From Antedon mediterranea (taxonomy: Eukaryota; Echinodermata; Crinoidea; Comatulida; Antedonidae), in the NCBI RefSeq assembly GCF_964355755.1, contig NC_092671.1, forward strand, positions 39,759,304 through 39,823,303: a DNA stretch of 64,000 nt, in the 5' to 3' direction. The notes below the pieces were generated by a model, which did not search any database, was not told the origin of the DNA, and saw only the letters and a list, made by a program, of their open reading frames with translations. The position numbers and the translations under genes are program-made. Positions 49,231 through 61,200 of the stretch are shown piece after piece. The stretch's first letter is position 1. Each line of letters opens with the position of its first letter.

Positions 49231-51329
49231 CCCAATTCCCCAGCACAGATCGTCGTATTTTATATTAATGATTATATTTAAGGCATCTGTTTTTAACCTT
49301 TCGCTACGACACTTTCGGTGAAATCAAGACTCTTCCCTGCTGAAATGAACGAATGTAACATTGCACTATGGTTAACCCCTATTTAGGGGATATCTCGCCA
49401 TGCGTCCCGAATGGGGTTTCTGTATTTGCAGCCGACCCAAGGGGTTTCATATTCCGAATTAAATATCTATTGTTATTTAGGTAGGCCCTTAACTTATAAA
49501 AGATAAAGGAATCTAAATAATACTAGGTGCTAGGTTAATTACGATTTACCAATGGACAAGGATCATGATACGCGGCAGATGATTGTGTGCGCGATATTGA
49601 TTTAGCATTTAATTGACGTTAGGTATTCACATGTCGACGATAAGTCAACGGAGAGCTGATATTAACTTTGCAAATCAACTGAATTTGTATAAAGTGCTTA
49701 CTAATTTAATAAAGGCCTTAAACGGCGAGTTTATTATGTTTTGGATTATTATTATTGTTAAATTAAATTAAACCTCATTTTGGTTGCATACCACCACTTA
49801 ACTTATATTTGAATTTAAAACTTACAACAATAATTTCATAAATTATCATTTTAATACGTACTAACTGTACGTGATATAGCCAAATAAAATGTAGACCTTT
49901 AAATCAAGACAATCTAACATAATTTATTGATTTTCATTCAATTGCGCCCTCATTATAGATAAAACTTTTGTTACTGTTTAGAGGGCGATATAATAATTTA
50001 TTAAGCAGAACATAAAGAGAAATACAAACATTTAAAAAAACCCAAACCAATTAATACTATACCGTATGTTCTCTACAAGCAGGGTTAAATTTGTATTGTA
50101 TTTTGAAATTTCAATAAAGGTATAATACATTACTCATGAATACAAATGTACAGTATATAAACAATGATAAAATAAAGAAATGATTTTGTTTATTAGACAT
50201 TTCTAAAAACTCTACTAGCGCCATCAAACGTCATTGTATTAAAGTCATGGTTTGCTGCCCTCATTCGAATCCAGAAGATCTATTACAAAGATGTATACAG
50301 TAATTCGAGACCCCTCAATATGGATGTCTCCTTAATAGAAGACTCCTTTTCAGGGAAGACCGCAATTGTTTCCTCTTACTAGGGGTTTTTGCGGGAACAA
50401 AAAACAAATCAAATTGAAGAATAATTGATCAGGACTCAAGAAATTGAGAAGAATTGAGACCTTAGCATTCATCAACTGAATAGGGTGTATCCAAAATAAG
50501 GGGGGGGGGGGTGGGGTCTACTGTAGTATGGTATATCCATGTACTATATCACTTGTGTAAGTTGGTTTTTTTTTTCAAATACTATTGAAATTAACACTTT
50601 GAGATGCAAGCCTCATGACAAAAGCTCTTTATTAGTTTTACGTATTTTAGGCAATCCTTCCAATATATAGTATTGGGAAATGTTTTTACATCAACACTGT
50701 GGGTATACTGTAGTGCAAAGACCGTATTGTTAAATGCTGATCGACGAAGCCAATTGCCAATTTCTTCAAAACAAACTGACCAAATCGGTATTATACTTTA
50801 ACTAGGAAATAACATATTATACAAAGGAAAACGCACCCATAATATTCAATACAACAATGCGTCACTAATTGGAAAAAATGCGTCACAAAATTACTCGTTC
50901 GTGACGCGTTAGTAGGTCAGTAAAATGTCAAAGTTCTACCAAATGTCCTTATTGCAATAACAACGCACACTTGGGGTCAGAATATGGACAGAAGACCAAT
51001 ACCATTATGACGTCATACGAAAAGATTTATATCCAATACATCAACCTTTTTTTTAAAAATAAGTGAAATTTTATATAAAAATATGAAATATTTAATCGGC
51101 GGGTTGTTGCAATAGATTGGTCAACCACCTTTAGCAGTGACGCGCGCGTGCAATAACACAGACATTTAATATCTCCCTATGGTAATTCTAATGCGTATAC
51201 ATCTTTGAACGAATTATTACTTCGTGTTATTAGTCTTCAATCTTTGTGTAGCACTTATCTCATTTCATATTATATTGGAAAAGCTACAAACCATGAAAAT
51301 CCAAGAATGATACGAGTTGGGCAGTTTTG

Positions 51330-51412
51330 GACCATGTATACAGGTCATATGCCATGTATACAGGTCATATGCCTCTAGACCATGTATACAGGTCATATGC
51401 CTCTAGAGTTAT
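51330..51412. repeat. Short tandem repeat, 3 copies
   Basis: CCATGTATACAGGTCATATG recurs three times, the last two followed by CCTCTAGA. Confidence 0.85.
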
Positions 51413-52558
51413 TCTGAGAAATCGTAACAACAATATTTCGACACCAGTAAGTCTAGAGAATTATTGTTTGTAAATATTTGACAAGATCAGAAAGACTTTG
51501 ATTAAACTGAAAATTGAAACAGAAAACGGTAAACGCTAAACGATATTGTAAACTAAGATATAGTCTGCAAGTGGTGTGTGTTGGTTTTGTTTTTAATTGG
51601 CGCAGACGACCTTGTTCGTACTCGTGCAGTGAGCCTAGCGCGATCGGTAATCTGCCGGCCATCCGATTTACACGAGTGCTTTTTTTTGCTGCACACTTTT
51701 TGCACTCCAGTGCATATAGTGAAAAAATAAAGAGCGCACACGTGATTCATTTCAACTCGTCTGATTGGCTACATCCTTGAACCCATTGTGAACTATAATG
51801 ATTACGGTTCTATTTCCTATTTCACGACGGTCTCGTTCGGCTGTCAACAGGAAAGTAGAGGTTTAATATCTGTGTTGTTGCAAAAAAACAGAAAATAGAA
51901 CCTGGAGATACCCTTTAAATAATTACCGTATGTGATATACCGGTATACTTTAAACTTACAATGTATTATTCTATACCTCAACAAATGTAAGGAGGACATC
52001 ATTGTGATAGGCCTATATATATGTACGTGTGCACACAGAGATCAAAGTGTGGCATCCATAAAAAATCATGTGCGCGTGCGTCAATTGTAAAATAAGTGAC
52101 TTAATGATATACGTCACACGCACTAAAAGCTTGGTTATTAATTTTTATTTAGCTGCTAATTATTAAAAGCCAGTGGCGAGCTAATGAGTCTTGTCTATAA
52201 CAATTTATCTAATATATAAATATTCATAAATTCCTTATTTCAGTTGCTGCAAGTCGCGTCAGATAAAAAACCGAAAATTAACTTCGACGTTCCGATTAAG
52301 AAAGTTAAGCCGAGGGCCTAGGTTTAATGACAATACATTTATTAAACCTTCTTATTAAAAGCTGGTTTCTTCCTTTACTATACAAGTTAGGCGATAAATT
52401 ACAATCAAACACTTACTTTAAGATGATTAGGTTGGACGGTTATAGGGAGATGGACTTTGTTTGGATCCAGCGCAATTGGTAGCCAGGAAACGTGACGTCA
52501 CACTTTTTCTCCCTATTGGTTGGAAGATCCATCGTGAATACGGGATAGAAATGAACCA

Positions 52559-52722
52559 CGCACATATTCTGCGTATTATATTCTGCGTATTATATTCTAC
52601 TCACATATACTACGCACATATTCTACACACATAATCTACGTATTATATTTTACGCACATATTCAGCGTATTATATTCAGCGTATCATATTCAGCGTATCA
52701 TATTTCACGCACATATTCAGTG
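52559..52722. repeat. Degenerate repeat of GCGTATTATATTC / GCACATATTC words
   Basis: About ten alternating 12-14-bp words with steady decay along the stretch. Confidence 0.8.
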
Positions 52723-53208
52723 TATTTTGCCTCACTTATTAGCTTTATCACTCATCCCCTCCCACCGACGAAATCGAATTTTTTTCAACATTTTGAGAAA
52801 ATACGTTTGCGAAAACAGTAAACCATGTGCACATTGTGTAATGTTATGCAACTAGAACCATATTCGATAATGTCACCTAGAGGCCACAATAATTATAGAT
52901 TCTAAAATCAACATTTATATGTCTAATATTAATATATTGGCTTGAGTTATAACTCATGGTATATTCATTTATGCACGGTAGCTTTATGTTATGCAACTAT
53001 ATCCCCTGGGATTATTCATGTTACACCTTATGTAAGTCGACATTCTATAAATGGATGATGATTTACTGACGATAAATATATTGATTTACGTTGATAATAT
53101 TACCCAAAATGCTATAGTATAAATACATCAATGTATTACCAAGACATTACGACCTCATTGCAAAAATAATTAGAACTCAAATATAATTGATCACCTAGTG
53201 TCATCCCT

Positions 53209-53325
53209 TAAGCCCTGTCTACATTATCAAACGTTATGTGACAAAAAATGTCATATCACTACCATATTTGAGCAAATCACTACCATATTTACATCATTTT
53301 TTTTTGTCAAACTAGTTTGATAGTT
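53209..53325. mobile_element. MITE family A, copy 14, right end lost
   Basis: Starts TAAGCCCTGTCTACATTATC and stops after ACTAGTTTGATAGT; the final GTAGACAGAGCTTTA is missing. Confidence 0.8.
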
Positions 53326-53890
53326 GAAATATCAATATAGAAAATGTATACAGCGGTTACAGGAATATTTTGAATACTTAAAATTAAAATATAAATTTCC
53401 ACAATTTATACTGACATGCAAACATACATAACTAATATAAGACAAGATAATGCATGAGTTATGTATTTAATAATAATATCCGAGAAATTGGTAAAATTGC
53501 AATTTAGCAGCCAAGTTGACGTCATCAAGATATAAAATATATCATATACTAAAAGAAGAACATGAGTTTCATGTTGTCGTCATCTTCCTGCGGGTCGTCA
53601 TACACATTCATGTTAATTTTGTTTAGAATGCGCTTGGAGAGAAACCTAGGGAGTTGTTGTCACTGTGAATGATGGTTTTAGGTTTCAAGATGTTTTACAT
53701 TTACATCTCAACTGGTTTACATTGCCAATAGCACCGTTTGTCATTATGTAGAACAGAACCCCGTGTTTACTTTATGTTTGGGGTACCGTATGTGTCACTC
53801 AAAATTAGAAGTCCTTCAAAAATGATACCGATTGTATATACAATACTGTCAACAAAACCGTACCGTATGAGGATTTGAACGCACTATTCT

Positions 53891-54065
53891 TAGGCTCTAT
53901 CTATACTATACTATCAAACTAGTTGGAAAAAAAAGTGTGATGTACCCAAATATGGTGGTGATATGCCTAAATATGGTAGTGATATGCCTAAATATGGTAG
54001 TGATATGACATCATCTTCATATTTGGGCACATCACATTTTTTGTCACATTAAGTTTGATAGTGTA
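53891..54065. mobile_element. MITE family A, copy 15
   Basis: Three 21-bp units (one CCAAATATGG and two CTAAATATGG). A CTATA duplication lies in the left terminus and the right terminus ends at AGTTTGATAGTGTA. Confidence 0.85.
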
Positions 54066-54654
54066 AGTTGACTGTGCACTACGTGATGGAGATTAATTTT
54101 TTTTTAAACTTCATATCGAGAATAAACATCATAATGTTAAGTCTACTACATCTGAGTAGTTTAAAGCATATTTAGGGCATCAACTATGTCATTCTCGTGT
54201 TGAAAATTTAATCGTCCATTTGTTGACGGATTTTTCTAAATAAATCAATTATAGCAAAGTTATTCTATAACGAGATTTTAAAAGTGCACAGTGTGACCTC
54301 AAATACATTCACGGATATAATTTTTCCCCACCCAAGATTTCTGTGCTGAACTCGTGAATTCAGCTATGTGCTTACTTCTTCATAATTTAATCATAACTTG
54401 TGGTGAGTCAAAATATTGCCTAATATTAACTGACACCCTCTCAGTGCTGTCCTCATTGTTGGTCCTGTTAGGGTTTAGGACACCACAGCTAGTATCTAGG
54501 TCCAAAACAACGTACGTACACGGGTTACGGATTGTACCTTGCTTAAAAGGATTTATCAGCCGATTTATCACAGGTAAGGGAAGACTAGGAACAAATTGTA
54601 TTTTAGTATTTTTAGTCGCGACTTTACAGCTCACTATGTCGCTCACTATGTCGG

Positions 54655-54722
54655 TCGGTCGGTTGGTTGGTTGGTTGGTTGGTCGGTCGGTCGGTGGGTT
54701 GATCGGTCGGTTGGTCGGTCGG
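54655..54722. repeat. GGTC/GGTT tetranucleotide microsatellite
   Basis: About 17 units of GGTY with few interruptions. Confidence 0.9.
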
Positions 54723-55858
54723 CAAATACTAACTAAACTTTGAGCACGCGACTGCAGCCATGTATATGTCCTTGTTTGGAAATAAAGAGAATATATAACT
54801 GTACTATATTTTAAGTATAGTTAAAATGGTGGCATGCATAAGAGGTATAATATAGTGTAGTAGCAAAAATAACCAAAATTGTACGGAATAACGATTATGG
54901 AAACGCAATGTATTAGTACAAACTTGAGCACTGGAGCTGCAGCTTGTTTTCCTGTCAAGTCAATACGGGATATACCTGCAATTAAATCGCTGTATAATAT
55001 GTGGCCATCGCCCAATGACAAGATCACAGCAGAAGTACCCAGCAACAATTAGAATTAATTAACGTGTAATCTTAGGTACCGTTTAATCAAAGTGTTTGAT
55101 TAAAAGCTATTCAAATTTCGACGTGACTAGAGTATTATTATTATTAAGTATAACCTTCATGGTGTAAGTTACTTATCGAGATTAATAAAAACCAAATGGG
55201 TTTCTGAAATAATCAACCTGTATACAATTTCAAATCTTCCACGAATAATGAAATTTAACCTTCATTTTTTATTAAACTACCCGTTCCATAATAAATCTCA
55301 TAATGTTCTCGAGTTTGATAATTGGCTATTTCATTAATTTAAAGCATAGTAAAGTAGGCCTACATTATGTTGTTTTTGTTGAACTCGGAACAGCTTTTCA
55401 AAGTTGTTTTAATTGGCATTAAAGAAAATAATAACACATGGTATTTATAGTCCTAATATGGCCACTCGTTGCCTTCAATGTCGACACAAACTCTTCCGAA
55501 AGACCACGGATGATTGGTCCAGCCTTTTTTACATCTCTCTTTTCATCAGCTGTGTTGATTGTTCCCACGGTTTCATATACTAGTTTTTGTGTATCTAGTA
55601 AAACAAATTGACAAATTAGAAGAGTATTTGATGATCGGGTCAAACCACTGGAACGTCAATCTTTAATTGAAAGTATACTTAAATTAATATAAAAACTAAT
55701 CACTCGAACGTCTTTCTAGATAGGCGTAAGTGAGTGACGTCAAAATGCAAATGATCGAGGCACAGATTGCAGGAGGGCTTAATCAGGATTTATGGCGGTC
55801 AAATACGTACCCATACTGGTTTAATGAACAATACAATGTCGAAATAAGTAACATATAT

Positions 55859-55915
55859 ATAAAGCTCTGTCTACACTCATGTGTCACATAAAATATGATA
55901 GTGTAGACAAGGATT
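55859..55915. mobile_element. MITE family A, copy 16, internally deleted
   Basis: Only 57 bp: the left terminus AAAGCTCTGTCTACACT is joined to TGTCACATAAAATATGATAG and TGTAGACA. All CArg units are deleted. Confidence 0.8.
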
Positions 55916-56063
55916 TGGTTTTTTATCGATGCAGCATCAATGACGAAAATAATACTAAAACGTCAAAAATAATTTTGCGGTCAAATTATAAATAAAAATT
56001 ATAATCTTGATTTTGTTATGATTAGTCAAATTCATTCGCAATATAAAATGTCGAAAGGAACGT

Positions 56064-56229
56064 TAAGCTCTGTCTAAACTATCAAACTTTATGGGACAAC
56101 AAAATGTGATGTGCCCATATATGGACATGATGATGTCATATCACTACCATATTTGGGCACATCACTACCATATTTGGACACATTAAACTTGTTTTGTCTA
56201 ACTTGTTTGATAGTGTAGACAGAGCCTTA
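56064..56229. mobile_element. MITE family A, copy 17
   Basis: Both termini are present. The interior has one CCATATATGG box and two ACCATATTTGG units, in the opposite orientation to copy 18. Confidence 0.9.
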
Positions 56230-57179
56230 GAATACTGTAGTGATTTCCAAAGCTAGGTTTATACCGAGACTTCGCGCGCAATTGCCCGTGCGTCCTTACA
56301 TTGCTCGTGCGTCCTTGCGTTGCGTCCAAACGTAAATGGAAAATGATTATAAAGCTGATGCCTGGAGAGCCAGCAGGTGTTTTGTTTTTAGAATGGGAAG
56401 GATGCAATTGATTGAATCACGGCATGTAACATACTGATGATCGCTCTCTTGTTTCATTTGTACAATTACAGGATCACTGTCGGGAAGCCTTATGCCTGAC
56501 AGGATCAATATCATGGTGTCATTTTAATAATTTAATAAAACGATAATAAATATCATTCGTATAAAGAAAAAACATCGGGCTTGGATTTCATCTTTCAACT
56601 TGTATCGTTAAATCAACATTAAGGTAGCCATATTCACCTTTACAAACACAATACCCTGAGATAAAATATCGCACTACTACTTATATACCATTCTGCCATA
56701 TTAAGATACAGGTTCATATACTGTAATGATCCAACCTACTTTATCTATCTATCTTTATGTATCTATTGTGGTTTGGTTTGAAATTATATAGGATACATGG
56801 AGAGTAGTAGAGTCTGAATGATGTAGGAACATTTGAGATTTAGACATCTGCGCAGGTGTAAATTGCTTATTGCATGACATAATGCATTTAAATATATAGG
56901 TATAATGCATATATTTATACGTGATACATGGCTACCAGTAGGTAAGCGACTAAAAAATTTATCAATCGGAGTTCAATACAGTATAGGCCTATTTCTTTGT
57001 TTTTGCATAACAACATTGTATATTCGATCGTGACAATATTCAAATAATTTGCGTTAAATGAAATCACATTGGTTACCAGCCTACGTTAGTTCAGTAGATC
57101 TCAACAAGCTGAATTGACGCGGCGTAAAGTATGTGTTGTGTTTATACTTTATACTTGTGACAACACTACTAAACCCAAG

Positions 57180-57419
57180 ATGGCGGAAAAAGATGTTTAT
57201 AAGTCGCGTTTAATGGAACTTATTAAAATAGTTTGATCAATAACAATTCTAAGAATCCTCTTAAATATTTCGACAAGCCTCATTCCGCCTACGTTGTTTT
57301 AATAGTAGGCCTACTGAGCTCCATTTGCTGGCATAACGAGTATTTATGGGTTTTTTCCAAACCCATACAGTTAGGTCTACCTGGTGTTTTGCATCAAATA
57401 GGTGCAAGGGCCTCTCAGT
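57180..57419 (+). pseudogene. Possible first exon of a membrane protein, broken by a frameshift
   Basis: ATGGCGGAAAAAGATG opens an 18-codon frame (MAEKDVYKSRLMELIKIV) that stops at TGA near 57232. Another frame starts at 57233 and continues for 62 codons with a hydrophobic segment (AYVVLIVGLLSSICW), up to a GTAGGT that could be a donor. A single-base indel would join the two. I do not recognise the protein; it may also be chance. Confidence 0.25.
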
Positions 57420-58296
57420 AGGTCGTTAGGTTTAGACATCATAATTGCATGTTTATTACATTCATAGCATAGTTTCATTTAATATTATTTTCCCGATACC
57501 CGTGACGTTTTAATTTTTCAAGGTTGTATCTACGTTCAAAATCACGCGCGGTGGTACAATGCTTTTGTGGTCACGTGCGCAGCTTATACAGTGCGCTTTC
57601 CTATTATGAATGCGCGCGTATATAACCAGATAAAACCGGTCGTCCAACACATCTACTAAACACGTAGCTCTTTTGTTATAGTTCCAATATATCATGTTCC
57701 AATTTTTTTTAAGTAGGTCTGTTTACCCTCCAGCTACTGTTTAATCGAACATTATTCGCAGAAAGCTATTGACGTTTTGCTGATGGTAATTTATCTGCAA
57801 CCTCGGGTGGAACGACTCTGAACTTGTTACGTGTCTTCTCTAGATGTTTGAGGGCGTCTCATAATATTGGAAGGCCGAATAAACGAAACGAATTCATTCG
57901 GTGACTTGCCGGTGACTTTAGTACAACTACAGTATTTAATTTTCACTAATATTTTGTTCACCACAAGTTATAGAAAATTGAGATTCAAAACAAGGTACCA
58001 TCTATCATTGAGTATAGTAGGCGTGGTTACCGCGTTAATTATCTGACGTCATTTCAACTACTGTTCACTTTTCATTTGTTTTTGAGTGGCGCTTCTTCTC
58101 ACAGAGATGATTGGACATTATCACGTGGTAGTCATTTACTAAATTGGATCCCTTTTTACGTTTATAAATTGAGTGCGAGACACTTTACGTATACGTAGTC
58201 TTCCTTCACGAGGAATACACCACCTCGACATTTTGATCCGATCTCAGTGAAGTGAACAACAATTGATGTGGTTGTTGTCGCTGATATAGAGGACTT

Positions 58297-61200
58297 ATGA
58301 AACACAAGGGACGTGACATGGCAAACTCCAGGAAGACGTATTCACGAGAAATGCTGTTTATGATCGTAGGACAAGACGGTGTCGGCAAATCAGGTAAGAT
58401 AATAATTTGTTATTAAATTACTTTTGCTTTAAACCTGGCCAGTGGGTTCTTTTTACCTCAAAAGGGCACTTTTTTTTCCACAAAAATTGGCGACAATTAT
58501 AAACGCTATATTGATGCATATTTATCATCACTGTTGGCTTCTTTGGAAAATGGGATTTCAGAAAGGGGTTCCTTCAAACCCTTCCCCCGGGCAACTGAAT
58601 TGTTTAAACTGTGTTATTTGATCGGATGTTCGTAACATTACGGTTGATCATTGTGCTAATGTGCTACGCATCGATCATCTCTGACATACACCAAGTAATT
58701 AAAGTCTTGCTCGTCGTGAGCATCGTTTACAATCAACTTAATTGTTAACGATGTTCGTTGGTGATGTGATGACAAGGGTTTCGGTGATTAAATACCAAAT
58801 GACGACGATGATGATGACGATGATGAGAATGAAAATGGTCCCAAAATGTCGTTGATGAGAATGACAATGTTAATGATGAAGAAGTTGATGAATCGATGGT
58901 AATGGTGAATACTGCACTTGTGCTTATTTTGTATCCAGTTTGGTTCCCACTAGCGTCGCAGCGCAAGCACGTTACGCAACGTAAGTGATTTGACCAATCA
59001 CAAGCGATGGACAATGGCTTGTTATTGGTCAACTCGATTGCCTTGCGCGTACGTCCTTGCGTTGCGTCTCTGGTGGGAATGTATGTTTTATTTTGATCTT
59101 GGAATAACAATATTGACGAATGAATGATGAATGAACAAACGCATGAACGAATGAATGAACGAACGCATGAACGAATGGATGAATGAAGGAACGAACAAAC
59201 GATTGAATAAACAAAAGAAAAAACGACTGAATGAACGAACGAACGAACGAATCAATGCTGATGGTGGATGAGATAATAATGTATTCCTGTTATTAAACTA
59301 CAGAACACAACATAACGTGTATGCCTTGGGGGGTTGGGGATGCCCCTAAATCTAGAAATGCAATTACTACAGTACGAGTCCCAAGTGGTCGGTGATAAGA
59401 ATTGCTTGTTTTCAGGAAATAACATGTTGTATACATTGTACACTCGAGAGTGAAGTGCCTTACTTGATTTATAACTTTAATTTTTAAGACCTTTCTCCTG
59501 AGAGCGTTTGAAGCATACTTGTCAATCATTAATAGATAACGTAGTAATAATTGAGTTACGGTATTAAAAGCGGATAAGGGTGAAATTGTAAGGGGTCATT
59601 AGGTAATATAGTAATAATGAGTTACGGTATTAAGAGCAGATAAGGGTGAATACTAAGGGGTCATTAGGTAGAATCATTATTGGAAAAAAACTAATCTCAA
59701 TTGGATGACTTTTATTAACTTGACTATAACATTCACATTTTAGACAAATTGGCTATAAGACTATTTTTTAGAAGGCCTAATGTATAGCATACACATTTAA
59801 ATAAAGAGAATACATTTAGTATTACATCTAACGAAATACTACAGTATTAAATCTAACGAAATACTACAGTATTACATCTAACGAAATACTACAGTATTAC
59901 ATCTAACGAAATACTACAGTATTACATCTAACGAAATACTACAGTATTACATCTAACGAAATACTACAGTATTACATCTAACGAAATACTACAGTATTAC
60001 ATCTAACGAAATACTACAGTATTTTTCTCATTGTTTCATAATACCATTTTCGAAAATTAACATACTTAATGATGATGCTTTAATTTTCCTATAAATAACA
60101 AAGCTCAACCACTAAACTATAAAGCTCTGTCTACACTATCAAACAAATGTGTGATGTGCCCAAATATGGTAGTGATATGCCCAAATATGGTAGTGATATG
60201 CCCAAATATGGTAGTGATATGCCCAAATATGGTAGTGATATGCCCAACTATGGTAGTGATGACATCATCATGTTCATAAGGACACATCACATTTTTTGTC
60301 ACATAAAGTATGGTAGTGTAGACAGAGCTTAACGCGCTATTATTAAGTCTTATGCTTCAATGCTGTGCGGTATTCATTTGTGAAAAGAAACAGTACTTAT
60401 ACTGAGGTTCTGTTTATGTGAACGTTTCATTGATTTAATATTTGAACTTCATAAGGAGATTGCACAGGTTTCTACAAGAGCAATAATATGATTAAGAAAC
60501 GTCTGATGATCAAGTATCCAATAATATTCGACGAGAGCACAAATATAGCACTTAGACGTCTTCAAATTGCATCTGATACAAAAGTTCAATAATCATTTTA
60601 ATTATAGACTAGTTTAAACGAAGTGTCCAGCAGAACTTTAAAAATGAAAAATGCTGCTCACTCGATGTCATGTGTTAGGAACTACGTACGCAGTGTTGCC
60701 AATGTACAAATTCATTCACCCCGATCGTTAATATTGACATTTTTACAAATGCACAATATCTAATATGTGGATTGAACCGCAACAAGGGGGACATAACCTC
60801 GACAATCATTACACAAACACAGTACAATCGTTACACAAGAAACAACGGCAAGATATTATTAGGCCTATTTTATATAAAAGTGGAATAGAAATATATCGAG
60901 GTGCAATTAAATGTAAATATTTTCGGTCACATGTCAAGAAATGTATCAATTCAAGTGCCAATCTAGCACGTACTTACATTTCTACCACTGTTAAGTAATT
61001 TGACAACGACAGGTGAAGGCACATTTTTTTCATTAAATTATTAAGACCAAACAGAGACACAGCAAAAGAACAGTATCAACTCACAGCTGCATCTTTACCA
61101 TTCAAAACCGTTTAAAATAACATTATCTATTTTAGTGCCAAAGCGTAATAAACTCGCAATTAAAACTAATTCTCGACAAACTGTTAAGTGAATTGGAATC

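Larger units (their letters stand above)
45914..58296. other. 12.4-kb repeat-rich interval between the two GTPase genes
   Basis: It separates the divergent start codons of the paralogues. It holds Penelope-type and MITE sequence, a 42-bp minisatellite, simple repeats and a few short frames of doubtful status (54897-55052, 55443-55643, 57180-57419). No complete gene is recognised. Confidence 0.6.

Noticed and set aside
48308-49281. Frames of about 300 codons on both strands over the 42-bp repeat
   Set aside because: They exist because the unit is a multiple of three without stops. Substitutions are non-synonymous in all frames and no start or domain context supports coding.
60147-60332. Frame reading repeated MPKYGSD across the MITE
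   Set aside because: The 21-bp unit is seven codons long, so the repeat translates periodically. It is part of a non-coding mobile element.
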